A stretch of DNA of 23,721 nucleotides from an uncultured Clostridia bacterium (GTDB lineage Bacteria; Bacillota; Clostridia; Christensenellales; Aristaeellaceae): positions 1-23,721 of the forward strand of contig CALGBY010000126.1 of the NCBI GenBank assembly GCA_937886445.1. The letters run 5' to 3'. Positions 13,458-21,309 of this stretch are shown piece after piece. Both the position numbers and the translations under genes were made by a program. The stretch's first letter is position 1. The number at the start of each line of letters is the position of its first letter. The notes beneath the pieces are model-generated. The model did not search any database and was not told where the DNA came from. It saw only the letters and a program-made list of their open reading frames with translations.

Positions 13458-15839
13458 ATGGAAACCGGTCTGTTTCCAGCTCATATTCGCGAGGATGCAT
13501 CAGGACAGCATATTATTCAAAGCGTATCTGAACATTTGGTGAATACAGCTAAGTGGTCGTCAAAGTTGGCTGAAAGTATCGGACTTGAAGCAACGATGCG
13601 GGTTCTTGGCTTGGTTCACGATATTGGAAAATATACGCCGGAGTTTATGCAATATATTACAAAAGCAGCTAATCATGAGAAAGTTATCCGTGGTTCAGTC
13701 AATCATACTTTTTCCGGAGTACAGTTTCTGCTCAAACACTTCCATGCTTCTGGCGTACTTGATTTCAACTCGGTGGCAGCAGAGATGATGGCTTATGCCT
13801 GCGGGGCACATCATGGGTTATTTGATTGTACGAATGAAAACGGTGAAAATGGATTTGATCGACGCCTGCTGGATCATAGTATTCGAGAAGCGGATTGTGA
13901 GAAGGCTTTCTTTTCATATTGTATTACTCAAACGGATTTCATTCAGCTTTATGAACTGGCCAAAAGTGAATTGATAGGAATACTGAATACATTCCGTATG
14001 TTCGGAAAAACTAAAGAAACATGTCAGTTCATGACCGGCATGCTGACCAGATTATTATGCTCTTTTCTGATTGAGGGAGACCGGAGAGATACGGCAGAGT
14101 TTATGAACGGAGCTTGTTTCTCAGATCCATTAAGTGAAGGACAATGGAGGGATGTCCGAGATCGGGTTGAAAAAGAAATTTGCAGTATGAACGCCGGTAC
14201 AGCCGAAACACCGATCAATCATAGCCGTTCTGTCATATCCGCTCAATGTGCGAAAGCGGCAGAGCTTTCTCCGGGGATCTATCGTTTGAATGTTCCGACA
14301 GGAGCGGGAAAAACGCTCAGTTCTCTTCGATATGCACTCAATCATGTGGTTGCATATCAAAAAGAGCGGATCATTATTACTACGCCTCTGCTTTCTATCC
14401 TTGAACAGAATGCCGATGTAATCAGACAGTATATCCGGGATGATAACATTGTTCTGGAGCATCATTCCAATGTGGTCCGGGAGGATGAATCTGATGATGT
14501 TGCAGAAAATCATGAGCTGTTGATGGAGACCTGGTCTGCTCCCATCATCATTACCACGCTCGTTCAATTACTGAACACCATGTTTGATGGAAAAACTTCG
14601 TCTATCAGACGATTCCATTCGCTCTGCAACAGCGTTATTGTAATTGATGAGGTGCAAACTGTTCCTCGCAAAATGCTTTCCATGTTCAATTCCGCCATTT
14701 CTTTTCTGTCCAAATACTGCAATACCACTTTTGTTCTTTGTTCTGCTACCCAACCGGCACTTGAGCATGCGGAAAGACCTGCCTTGATGAAAATACAGGA
14801 TCTGATACCGCGCGATGAAGCACTTTGGAAACCTTTTCATCGGACGGAGCTTGTTTTTGATGGCAGCATTCCACTGGCGGAGATCGTCCCGCTGGCTGCC
14901 GGGCTTCTTTCTGAAAGCAGCAGTGTTCTTGTTGTATGCAATCGAAAAGACGAAGCTGCGGAATTGGTTATGTTCACGATAAAGATGGAAATAACATGTT
15001 TTCATCTGTCAGCATCCATGTGCCCTGCACATCGCAGGAAAGTGTTGAACGAAATGAAGCAGATGCTTCGGTTGGGTGAAAAATTCATTTGTTATTCTAC
15101 ACAAGTGATCGAAGCGGGTGTAGATATTTCTTTCGGGTCAGTTATTCGCCTGTGCGCGGGGATGGATAGTGTGGTTCAGGCGGCAGGCCGCTGCAACCGG
15201 AATGGAGAATCAGATACCCCGTCAAAAGTCCATCTTGTTCTTTGTTCAGACGAAAAACTTGGAAAACTGAAAGAAATTCAAGAGGGGAAGAACGCAACAC
15301 TATCTCTGATCGCTTCCTTCATGCAAAATCCTGAGAAGTATCAAAACGATCTTGCTTCAGATAGTGCCATTCTGTCGTATTATCAGCGTTTGTATCATTC
15401 TATAAATATCGGGGCACAGGATTATTATACTGATCATGGTTCCTTATATTCGCTTCTTTCCGGCAATGAGAATAGCACAGCGCTTAATAATGAAGTAAAC
15501 AAAAGATATTACCTCAACCAGGCGTTTAAAACAGCCGGTGAATTATTTGAAGTGTTTGATGACCAATCCGAAACGATCCTTGTTCCCTGGGAAGACGGTG
15601 CGGAATTGATCGCCGGTCTGACGGAGGCGTGTGAGAAATTAGATGATTTACAGATTTCAACATTTCTGAAGAAAGCTAAAGCATATTCTGTCTCTGTTTA
15701 TCAGTATCAGCTGCAAAAGTTGAAAGAGCATGGCTTGATCATTAGTTTATTGGATGGTGCTGTTCAAATTGCTTCACCATCATGTTACAGTGATTTGCTT
15801 GGTTTGGTGTTGCCACAGTCTGATTTTTTGGAGGTATAG
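13458..15839 (+). CDS. cas3: Cas3 helicase-nuclease, type I-C
   Basis: This 793-aa protein is recruited by Cascade after R-loop formation; it nicks, unwinds and degrades target DNA. The N-terminal HD nuclease has His26 (SEHLVNTAKW), VHDIGK (53-58), His83 (VNHTFSG) and CGAHHGLFD (115-123). The helicase part has Walker A VPTGAGKTLS (~278), the DEVQ box (~397), SATQPAL (motif III), YSTQVIEAGVDISF (motif V) and QAAGRCNRNG (~574, motif VI). All key residues appear present and length is normal. The start at 13458 has GGGGGAAAGGA upstream and lies after the predicted transcription start; upstream in-frame codons lie within the promoter. The stop is 1 nt before cas5c, whose ribosome site is inside cas3. 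Base composition is AT-richer than the murC operon. Confidence 0.96.
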   Translation: METGLFPAHIREDASGQHIIQSVSEHLVNTAKWSSKLAESIGLEATMRVLGLVHDIGKYTPEFMQYITKAANHEKVIRGSVNHTFSGVQFLLKHFHASGVLDFNSVAAEMMAYACGAHHGLFDCTNENGENGFDRRLLDHSIREADCEKAFFSYCITQTDFIQLYELAKSELIGILNTFRMFGKTKETCQFMTGMLTRLLCSFLIEGDRRDTAEFMNGACFSDPLSEGQWRDVRDRVEKEICSMNAGTAETPINHSRSVISAQCAKAAELSPGIYRLNVPTGAGKTLSSLRYALNHVVAYQKERIIITTPLLSILEQNADVIRQYIRDDNIVLEHHSNVVREDESDDVAENHELLMETWSAPIIITTLVQLLNTMFDGKTSSIRRFHSLCNSVIVIDEVQTVPRKMLSMFNSAISFLSKYCNTTFVLCSATQPALEHAERPALMKIQDLIPRDEALWKPFHRTELVFDGSIPLAEIVPLAAGLLSESSSVLVVCNRKDEAAELVMFTIKMEITCFHLSASMCPAHRRKVLNEMKQMLRLGEKFICYSTQVIEAGVDISFGSVIRLCAGMDSVVQAAGRCNRNGESDTPSKVHLVLCSDEKLGKLKEIQEGKNATLSLIASFMQNPEKYQNDLASDSAILSYYQRLYHSINIGAQDYYTDHGSLYSLLSGNENSTALNNEVNKRYYLNQAFKTAGELFEVFDDQSETILVPWEDGAELIAGLTEACEKLDDLQISTFLKKAKAYSVSVYQYQLQKLKEHGLIISLLDGAVQIASPSCYSDLLGLVLPQSDFLEV

Positions 15840-15840
15840 A

Positions 15841-16557
15841 ATGCAGTATCCGAACATTGTAGAATTTTTGGTCAGTGGTGACTATGCATTGTTTTCTGAC
15901 CCAATTACCCGTGTGGGTGGAGAAAAATGCACTTATCAGGTTCCGACCTATGAGGCGTTGAAAGGTATCCTGATGAGTGTATATTGGAAGCCTACTTTGA
16001 TTTGGTATATTGATGCCGTTCGGGTTCTGAATCCGATTCGGACGGAAGTCAAGGGAATGCGGCCGATAGACTACAACGGTTCTAAGAATGATCTCTCGTT
16101 TTATACTTATTTGAAAGATTGCGCCTATCAGGTTCGTGCCCATTTTGAATGGAATATGAATCGCCCTGAACTGGAAGATGACAGAAATGAAAACAAACAT
16201 CATGAAGTTGCCAGACGAATGATCGTTAAGGGCGGTCGAAGGGACATTTTTCTGGGGACACGGGAATGTCAGGGATATGTGGAACCTTGTGTCTTCGGCG
16301 AAGGCGACGGTGCTTATGACCAAATCCCCGAAATGACATTCGGGGTAATGTATCATGGGATCACCTACCCTGATGAAGCATATGATGATGCTACTTCCGG
16401 GAAAATGACAGCAAATTTTTGGTATCCGGTAATGAAGAACGGTGTGATTGCATTCTGTAAACCACAAGCTTGTCCTGTTCACAGAATGGTTCGGGATATG
16501 GAAATGAAACCATTTGGGCAGGAGGATATACTGTTTGCGGAAAAGGAGGATGAGTAA
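15841..16557 (+). CDS. cas5c: Cas5c, crRNA-processing Cascade subunit
   Basis: This is a 238-aa protein. In type I-C, which lacks Cas6, Cas5c (Cas5d) cleaves the precursor RNA at the base of the repeat hairpin and then stays on the 5' handle in Cascade. The family features are visible: PTYEALKGILMSVYWKPTL (35-53), NPIRTEVKGMRPIDY and ENKHHEVARR (117-126). By comparison with the Bacillus Cas5d active site (Tyr/Lys/His), Tyr48, Lys119 and His120 are the likely catalytic residues; this is an inference. GGAGGT precedes the ATG by 7 nt. The frame is open upstream into cas3, but with no ribosome site. The stop overlaps the cas8c start as TAATG. Confidence 0.95.
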   Translation: MQYPNIVEFLVSGDYALFSDPITRVGGEKCTYQVPTYEALKGILMSVYWKPTLIWYIDAVRVLNPIRTEVKGMRPIDYNGSKNDLSFYTYLKDCAYQVRAHFEWNMNRPELEDDRNENKHHEVARRMIVKGGRRDIFLGTRECQGYVEPCVFGEGDGAYDQIPEMTFGVMYHGITYPDEAYDDATSGKMTANFWYPVMKNGVIAFCKPQACPVHRMVRDMEMKPFGQEDILFAEKEDE

Positions 16558-18329
16558 TGGGACTGCTTCAGAAAGCCTGCGAAACATATGATCTTCACGC
16601 TTCGCTGGCGGGAGTATATCGTGAAGGGCATGAGCCGCTGCTGCCGATAGGACACAATCTTTCTTCTGCCAAGATCGAAATTACTTTGAATGAAAAAGGT
16701 GCATTTGTAACAGCAAGAAGCGTTGCAAAAGATGAACCTAAAGTGATCTTTCCTGTTACGCAGGAATCCGGAGGGAGGACTTCATCTCCCTGTGCGCATC
16801 CTTTGTGTGACACGATAGAATATATCTCACCGGACAATGAACAGAAACATCAACTGTATCTGTCTGAGCTTTCTGCGTGGGAGGGCTCATCATACACTCA
16901 TCCTATGCTTACTGCGATTCTTACCTATGCCAGATCCGGAACGATCCGGTACGATCTTGACCGGTCAGGTATCTCTTTTGAAGATAAGGATCTGGTATGC
17001 TGGCGTGTGCTTGGAATTCTAAATGAAGAAGAAGCATGCTGGAAGAATCAGGCATTGTTTGAGAAATATCGTAGATACTATTTTGATAAACTAGCCGGGA
17101 CGCAAACGGATTTCTGCATGATTACAGGGCGTAATGATATTTCTGCGAAGCAACATTCCAAGGGAGTATTCAGCTTTGCGGGAAATGCCAAGCTGATCTC
17201 GGCAAATGATAATTCCGGATATACCTATCGGGGTCGATTCACTGCACCGGAACAAGCTGCAACTATCAGTTATGAGGCATCACAGAAAGCGCACAATGCC
17301 TTGAGATGGATCATTTCCGAACAGAAAGCATACTACGGAGGAAAAGCGTTTATTTGTTGGAACCCGTCGGGGCTTGTATTACCGGCACTGACGGATCCGT
17401 TTGGTTTTACTGCGGAGGAAGGCCCTAAAGAGCCTTCGGCGTATAAAAAGCAGCTTCGTGATTCATTGAATGGATATCGAACCGGTCTTCCTGATGAAGC
17501 AGGTGTTGAGATCGCTTCATTTGAAGCAGCAACTCCCGGCCGCTTATCCATCGCGTTTTACAGCGAACTGACCGCATCTGATTTTCTGCAGCGCTTGTAT
17601 GAATGGGATGAGCATTGCTGCTGGTATGGAACCCACGGAGAAATTCGATCTCCATCCCTTCGGCAAATCGTAAACTGTGCTTTCGGACACGAACAGGAGG
17701 GGAAAGGGTTTGTTACGGATGATGAACTGATGGCCAGAGAGATGCAAAGGCTGGTTGCCTGCCGCGTTGAGAAGATGCCGATTCCGATGGATATCAGGAA
17801 TGTGCTGGTGCAAAGGGCGTCATCTCCGCAGGCGTTCTCTTCCGGTTATCGTGCACAGATTTTGAGCACCGCCTGCGCGGTGTTACGAAAACATTATTTC
17901 GATAGAAAAGGAGAGGATTTTGAAATGGCGCTTGAACCCAATAAGCCAGATCTTTCATATCAGTATGGTCGGCTTCTGGCTGTGCTGGAGAAGATCGAAA
18001 CCGATACCTATGGTACAGGGGACGATAGTCGGGAACCAAACGCGATTCGTATGCAGGCGGTTTTCTGTCAGAAGCCGCAGTATGCATCCAGCCGAATTTT
18101 GGAACAGCTGAAGCGGGCTTATCTTCCCAGACTGAAACCGGGAACAAGAGCGTTCTATGAGAAGCTCATGGGTGAAATTTATGAACAGATCTCCGCATTT
18201 TCGGATAATGAGTTGAACCGTCCGCTGAAAGACTTGTACCTGATAGGTTACTACCTGCAAAAGAACGAACTCTACAAATCCCACAGTGATAAGAAAATGG
18301 AGGAAGAAGAAAATGGCTCTGAAGAATAA
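16557..18329 (+). CDS. cas8c: Cas8c (Csd1), large Cascade subunit
   Basis: This 590-aa large subunit of type I-C Cascade recognises the PAM and helps open the DNA. Recognised from Csd1-type segments: MGLLQKACETYD at the N-terminus, GHNLSSAKIEITLNEKGAF, VTQESGGRTSSPCAHPLCD, GTQTDFCMITGRND, HSKGVFSFAGNAKLISAND, KAFICWNP and the helical C-terminal domain YQYGRLLAVLEKIE. Length is typical (550-620). AAGGAGG lies 7 nt before the ATG, which overlaps the cas5c stop. The C-terminal 134 residues (from Met457) form a separate in-frame gene for the small subunit Cas11c. The 3' end overlaps cas7 by 17 nt. Confidence 0.95.
   Translation: MGLLQKACETYDLHASLAGVYREGHEPLLPIGHNLSSAKIEITLNEKGAFVTARSVAKDEPKVIFPVTQESGGRTSSPCAHPLCDTIEYISPDNEQKHQLYLSELSAWEGSSYTHPMLTAILTYARSGTIRYDLDRSGISFEDKDLVCWRVLGILNEEEACWKNQALFEKYRRYYFDKLAGTQTDFCMITGRNDISAKQHSKGVFSFAGNAKLISANDNSGYTYRGRFTAPEQAATISYEASQKAHNALRWIISEQKAYYGGKAFICWNPSGLVLPALTDPFGFTAEEGPKEPSAYKKQLRDSLNGYRTGLPDEAGVEIASFEAATPGRLSIAFYSELTASDFLQRLYEWDEHCCWYGTHGEIRSPSLRQIVNCAFGHEQEGKGFVTDDELMAREMQRLVACRVEKMPIPMDIRNVLVQRASSPQAFSSGYRAQILSTACAVLRKHYFDRKGEDFEMALEPNKPDLSYQYGRLLAVLEKIETDTYGTGDDSREPNAIRMQAVFCQKPQYASSRILEQLKRAYLPRLKPGTRAFYEKLMGEIYEQISAFSDNELNRPLKDLYLIGYYLQKNELYKSHSDKKMEEEENGSEE
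17925..18329 (+). CDS. cas11c: Cas11c small subunit, internal in-frame start within cas8c
   Basis: An ATG at 17925, in frame with cas8c (codon 457), is preceded by AAAAGGAGAGGA at 17907-17917, the best internal ribosome binding site I noticed in cas8c. Translation from it would give a 134-aa, largely helical protein beginning MALEPNKPDLSYQYGRLLAV. In studied type I-C systems the small Cascade subunit Cas11c is made from just such an internal start in cas8c and lines the R-loop belly of the complex; size and sequence position match. No separate cas11 gene exists in the operon. Expression of the short product is inferred here, not shown. Confidence 0.8.
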   Translation: MALEPNKPDLSYQYGRLLAVLEKIETDTYGTGDDSREPNAIRMQAVFCQKPQYASSRILEQLKRAYLPRLKPGTRAFYEKLMGEIYEQISAFSDNELNRPLKDLYLIGYYLQKNELYKSHSDKKMEEEENGSEE

Positions 18330-19161
18330 GATCGATTTTGTGGCTTTCATCTCCGTAACAAATGCTAATTCCAATGGTGATCCTTTGAACGGCAATCGCC
18401 CCCGTACTGACTATAATGGTTTCGGAGAGATTTCTGATGTATGTATCAAGAGAAAAATAAGGAATCGTATGCAGGACCTTGGGTACAAGGTTTTTGTCCA
18501 GTCTGCCGATCGGGCAGATGACGGCTTTGACAGCTTAAACGCGCGTGCTACCAAAACGCTTGTCGGCTGTAAGAAGGAAGCTGACTATGTAAAAGTTGCC
18601 TGTGGTACCTGGCTTGATGTACGCTCCTTTGGTCAGCTCTTCGCAATCAAGGGTGCTAAGAAAGGCGAGGGCGTATCGACCGGTATCCGCGGACCTGTTT
18701 CCATCCATCAGGCGGTAAGCGTTTCTCCTGTGGAAGTGGTTTCTATGCAGATCACAAAGAGCGTGAACGGCGAATCCAGCGGGACAGCGCGGTCTTCCGA
18801 TACAATGGGTCAAAAGCACTTTGTTCGTTTCGGTTTGTATAAGTTGATGGGTTCCATCAATGTACAGCTTGCCGAAAAGACCGGCTTTACAGAAGAAGAT
18901 GCCGGGGTGATCAAGGAGTGCCTTCGCACGCTGTTCATTAATGATGCCTCCTCAGCCAGACCGGATGGATCTATGGAAGTGGTCCAATTGTTCTGGTGGG
19001 AGCATAACTGCAAAGACGGTCAATATTCCTCTGCCAAAGTTCACCGCAGTGTGCGGGCACAACTCAAGCCGGAAGTCGAATTCCCTGCCTGTGCCGATGA
19101 TTATGAAATTGTGCTGGATGAACTTCCGGGTTTAAAGCCTGAAGTGATCGACGGTATGTGA
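18313..19161 (+). CDS. cas7: Cas7 (Csd2), Cascade backbone subunit
   Basis: This 282-aa RAMP-type protein polymerises along the crRNA spacer to form the Cascade backbone. The family N-terminus is clear: KIDFVAFISVTNANSNGDP (5-23), then GNRPRTDYNGFGEISDVCIK. The internal motifs VRSFGQLFAI, GVSTGIRGPVSIHQAVSVSP, SSGTARSSDTMGQKHFV and ELPGLKPEVIDG follow the Csd2 pattern. Length matches the family (280-300). The ATG at 18313 is preceded by GGAGG 9 nt upstream and lies 17 nt inside the end of cas8c. A frame extension to 18286 has no ribosome site. The stop overlaps the cas4 start as TGATG. Confidence 0.96.
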   Translation: MALKNKIDFVAFISVTNANSNGDPLNGNRPRTDYNGFGEISDVCIKRKIRNRMQDLGYKVFVQSADRADDGFDSLNARATKTLVGCKKEADYVKVACGTWLDVRSFGQLFAIKGAKKGEGVSTGIRGPVSIHQAVSVSPVEVVSMQITKSVNGESSGTARSSDTMGQKHFVRFGLYKLMGSINVQLAEKTGFTEEDAGVIKECLRTLFINDASSARPDGSMEVVQLFWWEHNCKDGQYSSAKVHRSVRAQLKPEVEFPACADDYEIVLDELPGLKPEVIDGM

Positions 19162-19814
19162 TGGAAAATGAAGTCTTGCTTCTTTCTGGGATCCAGCATT
19201 TTGCATATTGCCCAAGGCAGTGGAGTATGATCCACATTGAACAGCAATGGAATGAAAACGGAAAAACTGCAGATGGTAGGATACTCCATCAGGTGGCGCA
19301 TAACGGCCCCGAACGCGAATTGCGGAAAGATACATTGATTATCCGTGGGCTACGCGTCAAGTCTGATATACTTTGCATTACCGGTACTTGTGATGTGGTA
19401 GAATTTCATCGTTCAGAAGACGGGATACCGCTGCATAGTGATAAAGGGCTGTGGCTGCCTTATCCGGTGGAGTATAAGCATGGGGACGAAAAGGTAAACA
19501 ACTGTGACCGGCTGCAGTTATGTGCACAAGCGGTTTGTCTTGAGGAGATGTTTGGCTGTGCTATTCCGGAAGGAAGCTTATATTACGGAGAAATCCATCG
19601 CAGGGAGAAGGTATCTTTTGATACCGCACTACGGAAGGAATTGACTTCGACTGTGGAAGAAATGCACCGGCTTTACAAGAAAGGAAGCACCCCTCCACCT
19701 GTGTTCCGAAAAGAATGCAGATCCTGTTCATTGGTGAATGAATGCCTTCCGGAAATTGCGAAGCTGAATACAGTTGCAGGCTATATTCAGAAAAGACTCG
19801 AGGATGAAGCATGA
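19161..19814 (+). CDS. cas4: Cas4 nuclease (adaptation, PAM selection)
   Basis: This 217-aa Fe-S RecB-type nuclease trims prespacers and ensures PAM-correct integration with Cas1-Cas2. The four cluster cysteines are present: Cys17 (FAYCPRQW) and Cys186, Cys189, Cys195 (ECRSCSLVNEC). The nuclease residues are His43 (ILHQVAH), Asp78 (GTCDVVEF), Glu104 and Lys106 (PVEYKHG), and Gln119 (RLQLCAQA). Length is typical. The start overlaps the cas7 stop as TGATG with only a weak ribosome site, so translation is probably coupled; a GTG at 19158 is possible but overlaps further. The stop overlaps cas1 as ATGA. Confidence 0.95.
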   Translation: MENEVLLLSGIQHFAYCPRQWSMIHIEQQWNENGKTADGRILHQVAHNGPERELRKDTLIIRGLRVKSDILCITGTCDVVEFHRSEDGIPLHSDKGLWLPYPVEYKHGDEKVNNCDRLQLCAQAVCLEEMFGCAIPEGSLYYGEIHRREKVSFDTALRKELTSTVEEMHRLYKKGSTPPPVFRKECRSCSLVNECLPEIAKLNTVAGYIQKRLEDEA

Positions 19815-20842
19815 GGAAACTGCTGAATACCCTGTTTGTCACCTCAGAAGATAAATATCTTGCCTTGGAAAACGAAAATGTGGCTGTCTATGCCGGGAAG
19901 GACAAAGTAGCCGAATTCCCTCTTCATACACTGGAGGGAATCGTATCGTTCTCCTATCGTGGGGCCAGTCCGGCTTTGATGGGTGCGTGCGCCGAGCGCA
20001 AAATCTCATTTTGTTTTCTGAAACCAAACGGACACTTTCTGGCAAGAGTGTGCGGTGCTGAAAATGGCAATGTCCTTTTGCGCAGGGAGCAGTATCGTAT
20101 TGCAGATGATGATGTGAGAAGCTGCGGAATTGCACGGCATATGATACTGGGGAAAATTTTCAATGGCAGATGGGTCTTAGAACGCGCGCTGCGAGATCAC
20201 TCTCTTCAGGTGGATTGTTCCTTGCTTGAGGAGGCGTCACGACAACTGAAGCAACAGCAGCAAGCAGCTCTTTCTTCAAACGGAACGGAGGAGCTCAGAG
20301 GTATTGAGGGTAAAGCAGCTGTATATTATTATCATGTTTTCAATGAATTGATACTACAGCAAAAAGATAACTTTATCTTCAAAAATCGTAACAGAAGACC
20401 ACCAGAGGATCCTGTGAACGCCTTGCTTTCCTTTGGCTATACGCTTCTGGCAAACGATTGCGGGGCTGCTTTGGAAAGCACAGGCTTGGATTCTTATGTA
20501 GGTTTCATGCATAAGGACAGACCCGGACGTGCATCACTGGCTCTTGATCTTGAGGAGGAGCTTCGTCCTGCGGTGGCAGATCGTTTTGCACTTTCGCTCA
20601 TCAATAACCGGATGATCAATAACAGCCATTTTGATTTCCAATCGGATGGCGCTGTGTTATTGAATTCTGATGGACGCAGCTTGTTTTTGAAAAAATGGCA
20701 GGAAAGGAAGAAGGAAACGATTACACATCCATATCTGAAGGAAAAGATTGCCTGGGGATTGGTTCCGTATGTTCAGGCTTTATTGCTTGCAAGAACCATT
20801 CGCGGAGACTTGGAAGCATATCCTCCGTTTTTATGGAAGTAA
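19811..20842 (+). CDS. cas1: Cas1 integrase
   Basis: This 343-aa metal-dependent integrase forms the Cas1-Cas2 complex that inserts new spacers at the leader end. Metal-binding residues are visible: Glu166 (RGIEGKAA), His234 (YVGFMHKDRPGR) and Glu249 in LALDLEEELRP. The N-terminal strand domain (LLNTLFVTSEDKYLALENENV, EFPLHTLEGIVSFSYRG) is normal for type I-C Cas1, as is the length. The ATG has GAGG 7 nt upstream and overlaps the cas4 stop by 4 nt. There is no sign of damage, so adaptation is probably functional together with Cas4 and Cas2. Confidence 0.97.
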   Translation: MRKLLNTLFVTSEDKYLALENENVAVYAGKDKVAEFPLHTLEGIVSFSYRGASPALMGACAERKISFCFLKPNGHFLARVCGAENGNVLLRREQYRIADDDVRSCGIARHMILGKIFNGRWVLERALRDHSLQVDCSLLEEASRQLKQQQQAALSSNGTEELRGIEGKAAVYYYHVFNELILQQKDNFIFKNRNRRPPEDPVNALLSFGYTLLANDCGAALESTGLDSYVGFMHKDRPGRASLALDLEEELRPAVADRFALSLINNRMINNSHFDFQSDGAVLLNSDGRSLFLKKWQERKKETITHPYLKEKIAWGLVPYVQALLLARTIRGDLEAYPPFLWK

Positions 20843-20852
20843 GGAATACTAT

Positions 20853-21143
20853 ATGATGGTTTTGATCACATACGATGTGAATACAGAATCGCCTGCCGGA
20901 AGGAGTCGACTGGCACATGTGGCAAAAAAATGCAAAGCACACGGCCAGCGAGTACAGAATTCTGTATTTGAATGCATTCTGGATCAGGCACAGTATCTAC
21001 TATTACAGAATGAATTAAAAGCTATGATTGACCCGAAAACAGATAGCTTGCGTTTCTATGTGCTGGGGAACAACTACAAAAATCATATCATTCATTTTGG
21101 AGCAAAACCAGCCTATGATGCAGAAGGGGTTTTGTTGATTTGA
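20853..21143 (+). CDS. cas2: Cas2, adaptation complex subunit
   Basis: This is a 96-aa ferredoxin-fold protein. It begins MMVLITYDVN, with the conserved Asp8 at the end of strand 1, then RLAHVAKKCKAHGQRVQNSVFEC and LRFYVLGNNY. It bridges two Cas1 dimers during spacer integration. AAGGA 7 nt upstream of the ATG at 20853 supports this start; the Met at 20856 would give one residue less. The open frame upstream lies within cas1. It is the last gene of the operon; the leader follows. Confidence 0.95.
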   Translation: MMVLITYDVNTESPAGRSRLAHVAKKCKAHGQRVQNSVFECILDQAQYLLLQNELKAMIDPKTDSLRFYVLGNNYKNHIIHFGAKPAYDAEGVLLI

Positions 21144-21309
21144 TGAAGTGCGAACCGAATGAATACATCATTTCTTTGGAAGGTTCGCACCCGGAAAACT
21201 GTCTGTTTTGTTAAAAATGGAGCAATTGGTGATTTGCCAATGTACTATGGGTTTACTCTTTTATACAAAAGTAGGCAGAAAGTATTCTGAATTTTTGTTT
21301 ACTTTTGCT
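21144..21309 (+). promoter_or_regulatory. CRISPR leader with inverted repeats
   Basis: This is the AT-rich 166-nt gap between cas2 and the first repeat, on the expected leader side. It contains GTGCGAACC (21148-21156) paired with GGTTCGCAC (21182-21190), an ATTGG/CCAAT dyad near 21225-21241, and at the repeat border CAAAAGTA (21266-21273) paired with TACTTTTG (21300-21307) enclosing CAGAA-AGTA-TTCTG (21276-21289). I could not assign a confident array promoter; TATACA near 21262 lacks a well-placed -35. Confidence 0.75.
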
